DNA from: Myxococcales bacterium
Lineage (GTDB): Bacteria > Myxococcota_A > Polyangia > Haliangiales > Haliangiaceae
Reading direction: 5' to 3'
Length of the DNA: 64,000 nt
Assembly: GCA_016707895.1 (NCBI GenBank)
Contig: JADJGV010000022.1
Location: 1 to 64,000, forward strand
This document shows, in pieces, positions 9,041 through 18,544 of this stretch. Under the pieces are notes generated by a model. It saw only the letters and a program-made list of their open reading frames with translations. It did no database searches and was not told the origin of the DNA. Both the position numbers and the translations under genes were made by a program. Within the stretch, counting starts at the first letter, position 1, and every line of letters begins with the position of its first letter.

Positions 9041-10990
9041 TCAGCGCTTGACCACGCGCCCCAGCTCCTCGGACTCGATCGTGCTGGCCTGGCGCAGGTG
9101 GTGGTGGTGGATCGGGCCGCCGTCCTCGGCCGCGAGGAACGCCGCGCGGATCGCCGCGTTGCGGATGTTGCCGCCGCTGAACTCCCAGCGCTCGGCGATG
9201 TCGTCGAGGTCGACGTCGCCGGCCAGGTGCTCGGCGGCCGGCAGGTGGCGCCGCCACAGCGCCGCCCGCGCGTCGGCGTCGGGCGCGTCGAAGTCGACCC
9301 GGAACTGCAGCCGGCGCAGGAACGCCTCGTCGATGCCGACCAGCGCGTTGGTCGTGAGGATCGCGATGCCGTCGAAGTGATCGAGCTTCTGCAGGAGGAA
9401 GTTCACCTCGAGGTTGGCGTAGCGGTCGTTGGCGCTCTTCACCTCGGTGCGCTTGCCGAACAGCGAGTCGGCCTCGTCGAACAGCAGCACCGCGTGGCCG
9501 TGGCGCGCCTCGGCGAACAGCCGGGCCAGGTTCTTCTCGGTCTCGCCGACCCACTTCGACACGATCTGCGAGAGATCGACCCGGTACAGGGCGATGCCCA
9601 GCTCGGTGGCGATCACCGACGCCGCCAGGGTCTTGCCGGTGCCCGGCGGGCCGCTGAACAGCGCCGCGATCCCCTCGCCGGTGACGTGCTGCCCCAGCCC
9701 CCAGCGCCGGTAGACCTGCTCGGCGTGGCGGCGGTACAGCACCATCTCGCGCAGCCGGGTGGTGGTGTCCTTGGGCAAGATCAGCGCGTCCCACCCGACG
9801 CGGCGCCCGACGCGCTCGACCAGGTTGCCCAGCCGCGGTCGCAGGGCGTCGGCGATCGCGGCCTGCGCCGCCGGCGACGGATCCTCCAGCGTGCCGCGGT
9901 GGTGGGCGTCGACCAGGGCCTCCACCTGGCCCAGCGCCGGCGCCAGCGGCGCGATCGCCCGCGCCGTGATCGCCGCCGCGTCGGCCACGCCGTCCTGCTC
10001 GAGGCGGGCCTGGGCCAGCCGGGTGCCGGTGCCCGGCGCCAGCGCCAGCATCGACACCACCGACAGCGCCTGCGCCAGCGGCGTCGGCACCGGATCTTCG
10101 TCGGGCGCGTACAGCAGCACCCGGGCGTCCAGGCGGACCGCGGCCCGCACCGCCGCGCCCAGGCGCCGCGCGATCACCTGCGGATCGGGCTCGCGCTCGG
10201 GCGCCAGATCGATCGCCGGCAGCGCGCCGGCGAGCGCCGCGTCGCGGACCAGGCGGTTCCAGGCTTGCTCGAGGTTGGCGTCGGTCGGCGCCGCGCAGGT
10301 CCACAGCGGCCCGCCGCCGCGCGCCGCCAGCACGCGGCCGAGCGTGTACAGCGACCACGGCGATGGGCCGACCACGAGCAGCGGACGGTCGAGCGCCGGC
10401 ACGCCGAGCTCGCGGGGATCGAGCGTGGGCGGGTGGCCGATCGGCGCCGCGTCGATGACCGCCGGCGGCGCCGGGATCGGCGCGCCACGCACCGCCGCGA
10501 CCACCGCCGCCGGCACCCGCACCGGCGCGGTCGCGGCCAGGCCGGTGGCGGCATCGAGCTCGAGCAGCCCGAGCCCGACCAACCCGCGGTCGCCGCCGAC
10601 CCGCGCCGCCAGGGCGAGCCGCGCGTCGAGGTCGGCGTGGGCGAGGTCGAGCAGGAAGCCGAGCGTGAGCCCGCCGCGCGGCGCGAGCGCGTCGAGGCTG
10701 CGCGCCAGCGCCCCGTCGAGCAGCGGCGCGGTCGCCAGCGCCAGCAGCGCCAGCTGGTCGGCGTCGCCGTCGAGCCACGCCGCGATCCGCCCGAGCGCGC
10801 CGCCGCCGCGGGGCCAGCGCGCCGCCACCGCCGCCGCCAGGCTCGGCACCTCGGCCGCGCGCGCGGCCAGCGCCGGGCGATCCGCCGCGGCCGGGCCGGC
10901 GAGGTGGCCCTCGTCGCCCAGGCGTAGCCACAGCCGCGCCGCCGCCGCCCGCCCGAACGCCAGGAGCTCCGGAACCCGTGCGGCGGTCAT
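9041..10990 (-). CDS. AAA+ ATPase of the contractile-injection-system-associated type
   Basis: A 649-residue AAA+ protein. An N-terminal helical region and a degenerate first ATPase-like domain (near VVGPSPWS, 206-213, no Walker lysine) precede a complete AAA module: Walker A GPPGTGKT 447-454, the pore-region stretch SKWVGETEKN, Walker B LLFDE 502-506, and a sensor and arginine region (TTNALVGIDEAFLRR). The combination KWVGETEKNL plus DEADSLFGKRTEVK is typical of the ATPase found in extracellular contractile injection loci (Afp15-like). No sheath, tube or baseplate gene is in this window. It is paralogous to the protein at 41989-44022 and divergent from 11088-12476, a likely partner. Confidence 0.8.
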   Translation of the reverse strand: MTAARVPELLAFGRAAAARLWLRLGDEGHLAGPAAADRPALAARAAEVPSLAAAVAARWPRGGGALGRIAAWLDGDADQLALLALATAPLLDGALARSLDALAPRGGLTLGFLLDLAHADLDARLALAARVGGDRGLVGLGLLELDAATGLAATAPVRVPAAVVAAVRGAPIPAPPAVIDAAPIGHPPTLDPRELGVPALDRPLLVVGPSPWSLYTLGRVLAARGGGPLWTCAAPTDANLEQAWNRLVRDAALAGALPAIDLAPEREPDPQVIARRLGAAVRAAVRLDARVLLYAPDEDPVPTPLAQALSVVSMLALAPGTGTRLAQARLEQDGVADAAAITARAIAPLAPALGQVEALVDAHHRGTLEDPSPAAQAAIADALRPRLGNLVERVGRRVGWDALILPKDTTTRLREMVLYRRHAEQVYRRWGLGQHVTGEGIAALFSGPPGTGKTLAASVIATELGIALYRVDLSQIVSKWVGETEKNLARLFAEARHGHAVLLFDEADSLFGKRTEVKSANDRYANLEVNFLLQKLDHFDGIAILTTNALVGIDEAFLRRLQFRVDFDAPDADARAALWRRHLPAAEHLAGDVDLDDIAERWEFSGGNIRNAAIRAAFLAAEDGGPIHHHHLRQASTIESEELGRVVKR

Positions 10991-11087
10991 GCGCAGACCA
11001 CGATACGCGCCGGTGGCGAGCGGGACCAGCGGCGCGCCGCTTGATCGCCGGCCGCGGCGCGGCTGGTGTTATCCTGGTCCGAGCGCC

Positions 11088-12476
11088 ATGGCCACCACCG
11101 ACAAGCAGCGTCGCGCCGAAGACGAGCACGAGGTCACCGATCAGCTCGTCGCCAACGAGAACGAGGCCCAGGCCGCCGGCGCGCCAGGGGCCGGCTACCT
11201 CGGCGGCGACGCCCAGGTGAAGTCGGGCACCGCGACCGTCGAGGCCTTCGCTGATCCGACGGCCCAGACCTACGCGCACGGCGCGATGATGGGCGCGGCC
11301 GGCGCGTTCATGCAGGACCCGCTGTGGAACCAGATCTTCCGCGCGCTGTGGGCCGAGGAGCACGATCGCGTCGCCGCGCTCAAGGACGTCAAGGCGGTGA
11401 TGCTCGCGCTCGAGAACAACCCGATCCTGGCCGCGTACGGCGAGTGCAAGACGCTCGAGCAGCGCGGCGAGCAGCCCGGCCAGGCCGATCCCAAGGCGCA
11501 GCGGGTGCTGCCCCAGGAGTGGGACGTGTGGCTCGATCCCAAGGAGCCCGGCGATCTGTCCAAGGTGAAGATCGCCCACGGCAACTTCTGGACGACGGTG
11601 CTGCAGAGCGCGACCGACGGCCAGAAGGACAAGGTCGTCGGCTACGGCCGCGACGACGTCAAGCACGCCAAGTCCGGCGGGCAGTGGCTCGAGCTGTTCG
11701 GCAAGGCGGTGGCGATGTACCGCGGCGGCGCGGCGCCTGACGGCGCGGCCGCCGAGGGCGACCGCATGGCGGCGATGCAGCGGGCCGCGGCCGCCACCGA
11801 CGCCGCGACCGCGACCAACCTGGCGATCGACTTCCTGCGCAAGGAGAACGGCGGCGGGTTGATCCTCGACGTCAAGTCGACGTACTCGACCCCGACCGAC
11901 ATCAACACCTTCATCGACGCGCTGCAGGCCAAGGGCGTGCACGTGATGGGCGTCGGCACCTTCCGCCACACCCAGCTCGACGGCCTCGAGGCCGGGGTCC
12001 GCCGGGTCAAGTTCTACCACGGCATCACCGGCGTCGAGAACGCCGCCAAGGACGGCTCGCTCAAGACTGGCGACCACCTGATGTTCAACGGCGGCTCGCT
12101 GGTGTCCAAGCGCGGCGGCTGGGTGCGCGCCGAGTCGTACTCGGTCGACGAGGGCGCGTTCCAGTCGCTCGCCAGCATGGTCGCGGAGCACGACCTCGCC
12201 GTCGGGCTGTACGTCCAGGAGGGCGACGTCGACGAGCGGGCCATCGACGTGCTGGTCAAGTTGGTCAACCGCTTCCCGGCGGTGTTCAAGGACGGCTTCG
12301 CCTACGGCAACCTGTCGGGCAAGGCCGAGACCGAGACCACCGGCACCGGCATGGGCGCGCAGCAGCAGGCCGAGACGCTCGACAAGGGCAAGCAGGTCGG
12401 CGGCGAGGCCAAGGACCTCGGCGAGCGTGCGGTCGAGGCGGGGCGGGGCCTGTGGGACAAGCTGCCGTCGTGGTAG
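11088..12476 (+). CDS. 462-residue unknown protein divergent from AAA+ ATPase
   Basis: Not recognised. There is no signal peptide or membrane segment. The N-terminus is charged and disordered-looking. The centre (about 240-410) appears folded, with alternating alpha/beta (GGGLILDVKSTYSTP, LYVQEGDVDERAIDVL), and the C-terminus is Gly/Gln/Lys-rich, ending WDKLPSW. It lies 97 bp from the divergent AAA+ ATPase start, so an ATPase and client pairing is plausible but unproven. A TATCCT box (11070-11075) lies 12 bp before the ATG and no Shine-Dalgarno is seen, consistent with a short or absent leader. GC-rich codon use matches its neighbours. Confidence 0.7.
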   Translation: MATTDKQRRAEDEHEVTDQLVANENEAQAAGAPGAGYLGGDAQVKSGTATVEAFADPTAQTYAHGAMMGAAGAFMQDPLWNQIFRALWAEEHDRVAALKDVKAVMLALENNPILAAYGECKTLEQRGEQPGQADPKAQRVLPQEWDVWLDPKEPGDLSKVKIAHGNFWTTVLQSATDGQKDKVVGYGRDDVKHAKSGGQWLELFGKAVAMYRGGAAPDGAAAEGDRMAAMQRAAAATDAATATNLAIDFLRKENGGGLILDVKSTYSTPTDINTFIDALQAKGVHVMGVGTFRHTQLDGLEAGVRRVKFYHGITGVENAAKDGSLKTGDHLMFNGGSLVSKRGGWVRAESYSVDEGAFQSLASMVAEHDLAVGLYVQEGDVDERAIDVLVKLVNRFPAVFKDGFAYGNLSGKAETETTGTGMGAQQQAETLDKGKQVGGEAKDLGERAVEAGRGLWDKLPSW

Positions 12477-12484
12477 GCAAGGCC

Positions 12485-13048
12485 ATGGACCTCTCCGACG
12501 CTGAGCAGCAAGCGCTGGCCGCGCGCCACCAGGTCGCGGTCGCGCAGCTGCGCGACGCGCTCGGCCTCGAGGTCGCGCGCTTCGTCGATGGCGAGGTCGT
12601 GCGGCGGCTACGCGCGCGGCCCCATTTTTTCGGCCGGATGAAGCCGGGGCCGCGGGCGTCGTTGCGGCGGCGCGTCGACCACGACAGCGCCGCGCTGGTC
12701 GCGACGCTGGCGCAGCCGATCACCGACCTCCGTGTGTACTACGGCGCCGAGGCGCGGACCGCCGCCGAGGAGGACGCCGGCTTCACCCGGACCGTGGCCG
12801 AGGCCGCCGAGGGCCTGGCCCGCCGGCTGCTGAGCGAGCTGGCGTTCCCCGGCGACGACAAGCCCGACCGCGCCGACGTCACCGCGGTCGACCTCGACGC
12901 CACCTACCAGCTGGCCTTCGCGCCGTCGCCGACGCTGGTGTGGGCCTGGCGCCGGGTGCGCGAGCTCGACGGCGTGCGCAACGTCCTCGTCGACGGGGCG
13001 CCCGCGGTAGGGTTCGACGCGCGCTGGCACCTGCCCGAACACGGCTGA
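12485..13048 (+). CDS. hypothetical protein, possibly co-transcribed with 11088-12476
   Basis: A 187-residue soluble protein, 8 bp after the previous gene. The start chosen is ATG 12485 (MDLSDAEQQALA). The first half is helical and basic (RLRARPHFFGRMKPGPRASLRRR), the second half acidic. No domain recognised and no signal peptide. The close spacing suggests it shares function with the unknown protein upstream and, by extension, with the AAA+ ATPase locus. Confidence 0.6.
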   Translation: MDLSDAEQQALAARHQVAVAQLRDALGLEVARFVDGEVVRRLRARPHFFGRMKPGPRASLRRRVDHDSAALVATLAQPITDLRVYYGAEARTAAEEDAGFTRTVAEAAEGLARRLLSELAFPGDDKPDRADVTAVDLDATYQLAFAPSPTLVWAWRRVRELDGVRNVLVDGAPAVGFDARWHLPEHG

Positions 13049-13093
13049 GCCGCCGCGCTGCCCCTGGCGTCCATCATCGGGTACGCTCGCGCC

Positions 13094-14608
13094 GTGGGCG
13101 ACGAACTGGACGAGCGTGAGCTCTTCGTGCACGGGCCGGTGGTCATCTTCAAGTGGCGCAACGCCGCGGGGTGGCCGGTCGAGTACGCGTCGGCCAACGC
13201 CGTCGAGGTGTTCGGCCACGGCGCCGACGACTTCGTCGGCGGGCGCGTCAGCTACGGCGAGGTGCTGCACCCCGACGACGCCGACCGGGTGGGCCGCGAG
13301 GTCGCGGCCGGCACCGCCAGCGGCGCGCGGGGCTGGGCCCACGCGCACTACCGCGTCCGGCACAAGGACGGCTCGGTGCGCTGGCTCTACGACTACACCC
13401 GGGTCATCCGCGACGCCGCCGGCGCCGCGACGCACTACCTGGGCTACGTGATCGACATCAGCGAGCGGATCGCCGCCGAAGAGGAGGCCCGCGAGCTCGA
13501 GCGTCGGCTGTTGCACGCGCAGAAGCTCGAGAGCCTGGGCCTCCTCGCCGGCGGCGTCGCCCACGACTTCAACAACCTGCTGACCGGCATCCTCGGCCAG
13601 GCCAGCCTGGCGCGGCAGCAGCTGGCGACGGTGCCCAGCGAGTTCCGCCGCGCCCTCGAGCAGATCGAAGGGCTGGCGCGGCGCGCCTCGGGGCTGACCC
13701 GGCAGCTGCTGGCCTACTCGGGCAAGGGGCGGTTCGTGATCGAGCCGGTCGATCTCGGCGCGGTGGTGCGCGAGCTGGCGCCGATGCTGATGGTGGTGGT
13801 GCCCAAGGCGGCGCGGCTCGAGGTCGACGTCGGCGACGCGCCGGTGGTGATCATGGGCGACCGCAGCCAGCTCGAGCAGGTGGTGATGAACCTGATCACC
13901 AACGCCGCCGAGGCGCTCGACGATGGCCCCGGCGAGATCGTCGCCCGGGTCAGCCCGATCGCGCGCGCCGATCAGCCGCCGCAGGTGGTGCTCGAGGTGC
14001 GCGACACCGGGCGCGGCATGACGGCCGAGACCGCGGCGCGGGTGTTCGATCCGTTCTTCACCACCAAGGGCGCCGGCCGCGGCCTCGGCATGTCGGCGGT
14101 GCAGGGCATCGTCCGCTCGCACCACGGCCGGATCGAGGTGGCCAGCCAGCCCGGCGCGGGCACCGGCTTCCGCGTCGAGTTCCCGGCCCTCGACGCCGAC
14201 GTCGCGACCGCGGCGCCGCCGCGGGCCGAGGTGCCGCGTGGCCCGCGCGGCACGGTGCTGGTGGTCGACGACGAGGCGGCGATCCGCGCCAGCGTGGCGG
14301 CGATCCTCGGCTACCTCGGCTACCAGGTGATCCTGGCCGAGGACGGCGCCGCCGCCGTGGCGATCGTCGAGCGCGGCGAGCGGATCACGGCCGCGCTGGT
14401 CGACATGACGATGCCGGTGCTGTCGGGGCCCGAGACCGCGCAGGCGCTGGCCCGGCTGGCGCCCGACCTGGCCATCGTCATGACCAGCGGCTACAGCGAG
14501 GAGGCCGCCGCGCTGCGGCTCGGCGAGGTGCGGGTCGGCGGCTTCCTGCAGAAGCCGTTCGGCCTCGACGAGCTGGCCCAGGCGCTGGCCCGGGCGCTGA
14601 ACCGCTGA
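13094..14608 (+). CDS. hybrid sensor histidine kinase (PAS-HisKA-HATPase-REC)
   Basis: Soluble hybrid kinase, 504 residues. A PAS fold (about 10-128) is followed by HisKA with phosphoacceptor H157 (GGVAHDFNN), HATPase with N-box N267/N270 region (EQVVMNLITNAAEAL), G1 box D304-T-G-R-G, F-box FDPFFTTK and G2 box GRGLGMSA. A receiver domain (385-502) carries the acidic pair D392/D393, phosphorylation site D437, T464 and K487. All catalytic residues are present. There is no membrane segment, so the PAS domain senses a cytoplasmic signal. No output regulator is adjacent, so the pathway is unknown. The start is GTG 13094 with TACGCT at 13082-13087. Confidence 0.9.
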   Translation: MGDELDERELFVHGPVVIFKWRNAAGWPVEYASANAVEVFGHGADDFVGGRVSYGEVLHPDDADRVGREVAAGTASGARGWAHAHYRVRHKDGSVRWLYDYTRVIRDAAGAATHYLGYVIDISERIAAEEEARELERRLLHAQKLESLGLLAGGVAHDFNNLLTGILGQASLARQQLATVPSEFRRALEQIEGLARRASGLTRQLLAYSGKGRFVIEPVDLGAVVRELAPMLMVVVPKAARLEVDVGDAPVVIMGDRSQLEQVVMNLITNAAEALDDGPGEIVARVSPIARADQPPQVVLEVRDTGRGMTAETAARVFDPFFTTKGAGRGLGMSAVQGIVRSHHGRIEVASQPGAGTGFRVEFPALDADVATAAPPRAEVPRGPRGTVLVVDDEAAIRASVAAILGYLGYQVILAEDGAAAVAIVERGERITAALVDMTMPVLSGPETAQALARLAPDLAIVMTSGYSEEAAALRLGEVRVGGFLQKPFGLDELAQALARALNR

Positions 14609-14611
14609 CGC

Positions 14612-14719
14612 GATCTGGATCCCGATCCCGATCCGGATCCCGATCCCGTCCCCGTCCCCGATCCCGTCCCCGATCCCGTCCCCGTCCCCGATCCCGTCCC
14701 CGTCCCCGTCCCCGATCCC
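14612..14719. repeat. GATCCC/GTCCCC hexanucleotide microsatellite
   Basis: Degenerate six-base units (CCCGAT, CCCGTC) occupy the gap between the convergent histidine kinase and amylase genes, beginning 4 bp after the kinase stop and reaching the amylase stop. This is the reverse-complement orientation of the GGGATC tracts elsewhere in the window. Confidence 0.9.
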
Positions 14720-16768
14720 CTACGGCGCGAGGATGCGCGCGCGCTGCGGGCCGACCCGCACCGCCACCGTGCCGCCGGCGGCGACGGTGAAGGTCATGCC
14801 GTCTCCGCCCGGCGCCAGATCGCGCAGCACGGTGCCGGCCGGGAACGTCGTCTGCATGCAGGCGCCGCCGTCGGCGATCGGCGCGCAGGTCTCGCTGTCC
14901 TGGGTCGAGGCGTTGAGCACCACCAGCACCTTGTCGCTACCGCTGGCGCGCTCGAAGCCGAAGATGCCGGCGTCGCGGCGGGCGCCGGGGTCGCGGGTGG
15001 CCCACTTCACCGCGACGTCGCCGCGGCGCAGCGCCTCGTGCTGCTTGCGCACCGCGATCAGATCGCGGACCTGGGCGAACGCCGGGTTGGTGGTGTCGAA
15101 CGCCGGGTAGCCGAGCGCGCGGTTGCCGCCCCACAGGTCCTCGCGGTTGGCGGGATCGACGCCGCCGGCGAACGCCTGCTCGGTGCCGTAGTAGACGCAC
15201 GGGATGCCGTCCCAGGTGAACAGGTAGGCCAGCGCGATCCGCAGCTGCTCGGGCGAGGCGTCGAACAGGAACCGCGGCAGGTCGTGGTTGTCGAGGAAGT
15301 TGACCGGCACCTGCTGCGGCGCCAGGCCGATGCCGCCGGCGCTCGACGCGGCGTGGGGCTCGGCGCCGAACGTCGGCCCGGCCGGGTAGCCCTGGCCCTG
15401 GCACCACGCGTCGGTCGGGTTGCGGCCGACGCGGCTGTTGTACATGCACTCGATGTTGGCGGTGGGCTGGCCCTGCTTGAACACGGCGTCGATGACCCGG
15501 TACTTCTGCGAGAAGTAGAACACCGAGTCGAACCGGCCGAAGCGGCCGGCGCCGTCGACGCCGCCCTGGGTGTAGCTGCCGATCAGCTGATCGTTGCCGT
15601 CGAAGGCCTCGCCGAAGATGAAGAAGTTCTGCTTGCCGAGCGCCGCGGCCTTGGCCCGCATGCGATCGGTGAACGTGCCCCAGAAGCCACGGCGGTTGAG
15701 GTTCAGCTCGGGGCGATCGATGTGCTTGATGGTGTCGATGCGGAAGCCGTCGAAGTCGGCGGCCTCGATCCAGTACTCGAACACCCGGGTCAGCGCCTCG
15801 GTGACGTCGGGGTTGTCGGTGTCGAGGTCCTTGAGGCCGCCGGGGAAGTCGCCGGTGGTCTCCTGGTCGCGCACGAACTCGCGCGAGTAGTCGCCCTCGT
15901 GCCACCACACGTAGACCCGGCCCTTCTTGTGGTACCAGCTCGGGTCCTCGAACCACGGCTTGGCGTCGGGCCAGCCGAACCACGCCGGCGGGCGCGGCGG
16001 CGGCACCCGGTTCTTCTCGGGCCAGTCGGTGAAGCGCACGTCGGCCGGGCCCGAGAAGCCGAGCGAGGTCCAGCCCTGGACGCCGCGCGGGTCGAACTCG
16101 GGATCCCACTCGATGATGCGCTCGAGGTAGTCCTTGCCCTTGTCGCAGTAGACCAGCTCGTCGGCGCTGCACTGGCTCGGGTTCTGGCGGCAGATCTGGA
16201 CGCAGGTGTGCGACAGGCCGCCGCCCGAGATCCAGTCGTCGGGCTGGCCGTTGCCGTTGATGTCGTAATAGAAGAGCTGGCCGACGTGGTTGGTGACCAC
16301 GTCGAGGATGACCAGCATGCCCTTGGCGTGGGCGGCGTCGACCAGCTCGCGCAGCTTGTACAGGTCGCCGAAGTGCGGGTTGGGCCGCAGGAAGTCCTGG
16401 GTCCAGTAGCCGTGGTAGCTGGCGAACCCGGCGTCCTCCTCGGTGTTCTTGACCACCGGCGAGATCCACAGCGCGGTCACGCCGAGCTGCTCGAGGTAGT
16501 CGAGCTTGTCGATGATCCCTTGCCAGTCGCCGCCGTGGTAGCGGGCCGGCACGCTGGGCGCGACGTTGGTGTCGTTGGACGGATCGCCGTTGGCGAAGCG
16601 ATCGACGACGATCTGGTAGATGACCTGATCGCGCCAGTCGACGTCGGCGTTGCCGCGGTGGGGCAGGTCGGTGGGGTGCTCGAGGTCCGAGGCGCCGCAG
16701 GCGGCGCCGAGGGCGAGGGCGGGCAGGAGCGCGAGGGGCAGGAGGGCGCGGGGCGGCATGGCGATCAC
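14720..16768 (-). CDS. GH13 alpha-amylase family glycosidase, exported
   Basis: Alpha-glucan hydrolase of 682 residues. After a signal sequence (cleavage near GAAC24, a weak lipobox) comes the GH13 barrel: WISPV, DVVTNHVG (156-163), nucleophile D345 in GFRIDTIKH, acid/base E387 in FGEAFDG and transition-state residues N494-H495-D496. A C-terminal beta domain starts near residue 600. Long insertions with several cysteines (CVQICRQNPSQC) suggest disulfides and an extracytoplasmic site. ATG 16768 or ATG 16759 may be the start. It lies 2 bp after a carbohydrate porin gene on the same strand and faces a second GH13 gene beyond it, so the three form a starch or maltodextrin use module. Confidence 0.88.
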   Translation of the reverse strand: MIAMPPRALLPLALLPALALGAACGASDLEHPTDLPHRGNADVDWRDQVIYQIVVDRFANGDPSNDTNVAPSVPARYHGGDWQGIIDKLDYLEQLGVTALWISPVVKNTEEDAGFASYHGYWTQDFLRPNPHFGDLYKLRELVDAAHAKGMLVILDVVTNHVGQLFYYDINGNGQPDDWISGGGLSHTCVQICRQNPSQCSADELVYCDKGKDYLERIIEWDPEFDPRGVQGWTSLGFSGPADVRFTDWPEKNRVPPPRPPAWFGWPDAKPWFEDPSWYHKKGRVYVWWHEGDYSREFVRDQETTGDFPGGLKDLDTDNPDVTEALTRVFEYWIEAADFDGFRIDTIKHIDRPELNLNRRGFWGTFTDRMRAKAAALGKQNFFIFGEAFDGNDQLIGSYTQGGVDGAGRFGRFDSVFYFSQKYRVIDAVFKQGQPTANIECMYNSRVGRNPTDAWCQGQGYPAGPTFGAEPHAASSAGGIGLAPQQVPVNFLDNHDLPRFLFDASPEQLRIALAYLFTWDGIPCVYYGTEQAFAGGVDPANREDLWGGNRALGYPAFDTTNPAFAQVRDLIAVRKQHEALRRGDVAVKWATRDPGARRDAGIFGFERASGSDKVLVVLNASTQDSETCAPIADGGACMQTTFPAGTVLRDLAPGGDGMTFTVAAGGTVAVRVGPQRARILAP

Positions 16769-16769
16769 C

Positions 16770-18365
16770 TCACCGGTACGAGTTGGAGTTGAACCACCAC
16801 TCGGCCTCGACGCCGAGGTACTGGGTCCACGCGCGGGCGCGGGGATCGTCGAGGGGGTACAGCGCGAGCGCGCCGTCGTTCTGGTGGGCGGCGCGGTAGA
16901 TCACGCGCAGCTCGGGCCGATCGAACGCCGACGGCCCGGTGGGGTGGAAGGTCAGCATCGGCGCGATCGACAGGATCGCGGCGTCGGCGGCGAGCTGGGT
17001 GGTCGGCTGCAGGCCGCGCGGGAACCGCGCCTCGTAGGCCAGGTCGAGCGCGGCGTGGAGGCCGCGGCGGTGCAGCTTGATCGCCGGGCGGACATCGATC
17101 GCGTACTCCCAGCCGTCGTCGCGATCGTGGGCGTTGACGTCGGCGTCGACGAAGCGCCGGGCGTAGGCGGCGGCGGTGACGTGGCCCCAGGCGTCGTCCC
17201 AGTTGGCGCCGGCGCCGAGCACCACCTCGCTGGCCTTGGGGAACGTGCGCAGCTCGGCGTCGAAGGAGGTCGGCGCGGCCAGCTCGTCGAACGCCGCCAG
17301 GCCTCGCGACCAGCGCACGAACAGGTTGGCGTGCCGGCGGTACGGCGAGTCGGCCGGCGCCAGCCCCCAGGCCGACAGCTCGAGGCCGAGCGTCGTGCCC
17401 CAGTCGCGCGGCAGCGCCTCGAGCGTGGCGTCGGAGGTGCGGCGGCGGGTGCCGCTGGGCAGGCCGTGCAGCTCGCCGTAGATCCGCGCGCGGGTCGAGA
17501 GCCCGGTCGGCGCCTTGGCCATCGTGTAGCCGGCGCGGGCGCTGGCGATCATCCGCTGGCGGTTGAGCTGCACCACCGTGGTGGCGCCCAGCTCGGGGTC
17601 GGCGACCCGGCGCTCCTGGTACTGGAACGGGTCGAGCAGGCGGTTGACGCCGACGTGGCCGCTGACCTCGACCTTGGCGGTGGTGACGGCGACGCCGGCG
17701 CCGACGGTGTTGAGATCGTCGAGCGGCCAGTAGTCGAACAGGTACAGGTCGTCGCCGCGCAGCATGCGCGAGCCGACCCACGCCGAGAAGTCGCCGAGCG
17801 TCGCCTCGGCGTAGAGGTTGCGGATCGCCGGGCCGGCGGTGAACTCGCCCGAGTCGTGGAACAGCTGGTCGTCGTAGGCCAGCGTCGTGACCGTGCGCAG
17901 CACGCCGCCCATGTCGAACGCGAACGCGTAGGCCAGGTCGAGCTCGAGGTAGCTCTCCTCGACGACCCGCGGGCCGTGGGCCGCGACGTGGATCGGCTGG
18001 GGCTTGCCGCCGCGCAGATCGGTGCCGGCGACGACCCGGCCGTAGGAGCCGAAGCGGAAGCCGCCGCGGTGGGCGCCGTCGTCGACGACCACCGGCACGC
18101 GCCGCGCGGCCTCCTCGGCAGCGGGCGGCGCGGGCGGCGCGGCGTCCCGGGCGGCGGCCTCGAGGGCGTCGATCCGCGCGCGCAGGGCGTCGACCGTGGC
18201 GGGGTCGACCGCGGGCGGCGGCGCCGGCTCGGCCTCGGCGGGTGGGTCGGCGGGCGGATCGGTCGGCGGCGGGGCTGGCTGGGCCAGCGCCGCCGATGCG
18301 GCCGCGGTGATGCCGAAAACGACGAGCGTGGGTGCGGCCCTGAGCATCGCTCGGCGCGGCAGCAT
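16770..18365 (-). CDS. outer-membrane carbohydrate porin (maltoporin-like)
   Basis: About 531 residues from ATG 18365; ATG 18347 or 18413 are possible alternatives. A signal peptide ends near ASAALA-QP. A Pro/Ala-rich linker and a short coiled coil (VDALRARIDALEAAARD) follow, as in trimeric porins with a periplasmic helical base. Then comes a long beta-barrel that opens with RFGSYGRVVAG and runs in alternating polar/aromatic strands to the C-terminal EAEWWFNSNSYR. Its operon partner is an amylase, so passage of maltodextrins is likely. The 2-bp gap to the amylase implies one transcript. It is called by architecture and context; specific maltoporin residues were not identified. Confidence 0.72.
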   Translation of the reverse strand: MLPRRAMLRAAPTLVVFGITAAASAALAQPAPPPTDPPADPPAEAEPAPPPAVDPATVDALRARIDALEAAARDAAPPAPPAAEEAARRVPVVVDDGAHRGGFRFGSYGRVVAGTDLRGGKPQPIHVAAHGPRVVEESYLELDLAYAFAFDMGGVLRTVTTLAYDDQLFHDSGEFTAGPAIRNLYAEATLGDFSAWVGSRMLRGDDLYLFDYWPLDDLNTVGAGVAVTTAKVEVSGHVGVNRLLDPFQYQERRVADPELGATTVVQLNRQRMIASARAGYTMAKAPTGLSTRARIYGELHGLPSGTRRRTSDATLEALPRDWGTTLGLELSAWGLAPADSPYRRHANLFVRWSRGLAAFDELAAPTSFDAELRTFPKASEVVLGAGANWDDAWGHVTAAAYARRFVDADVNAHDRDDGWEYAIDVRPAIKLHRRGLHAALDLAYEARFPRGLQPTTQLAADAAILSIAPMLTFHPTGPSAFDRPELRVIYRAAHQNDGALALYPLDDPRARAWTQYLGVEAEWWFNSNSYR

Positions 18366-18544
18366 GAAGCGTGCCGGCGGCCGGCGGGGTGGATCTAGCG
18401 AGAAGCGCGGCACGAGCGCGCGAGCCTGCCACGGATGGCGTTGCGATTGGCAACGAAGCCGGGCCGCGGCTGTGCCGCAAGATCGCGGATCGGCACGCGC
18501 CGCCGGGGCGCCGCCCTGGCACGTCGCTTGATGATCGCGCCGGC

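Noticed and set aside
8424..12191. A 1255-codon open frame on the minus strand
   Set aside because: It runs opposite the genes at 8023, 9041 and 11088, is extremely Arg/Gly/Ala-rich and lacks any domain. Long shadow frames are expected at this GC content.
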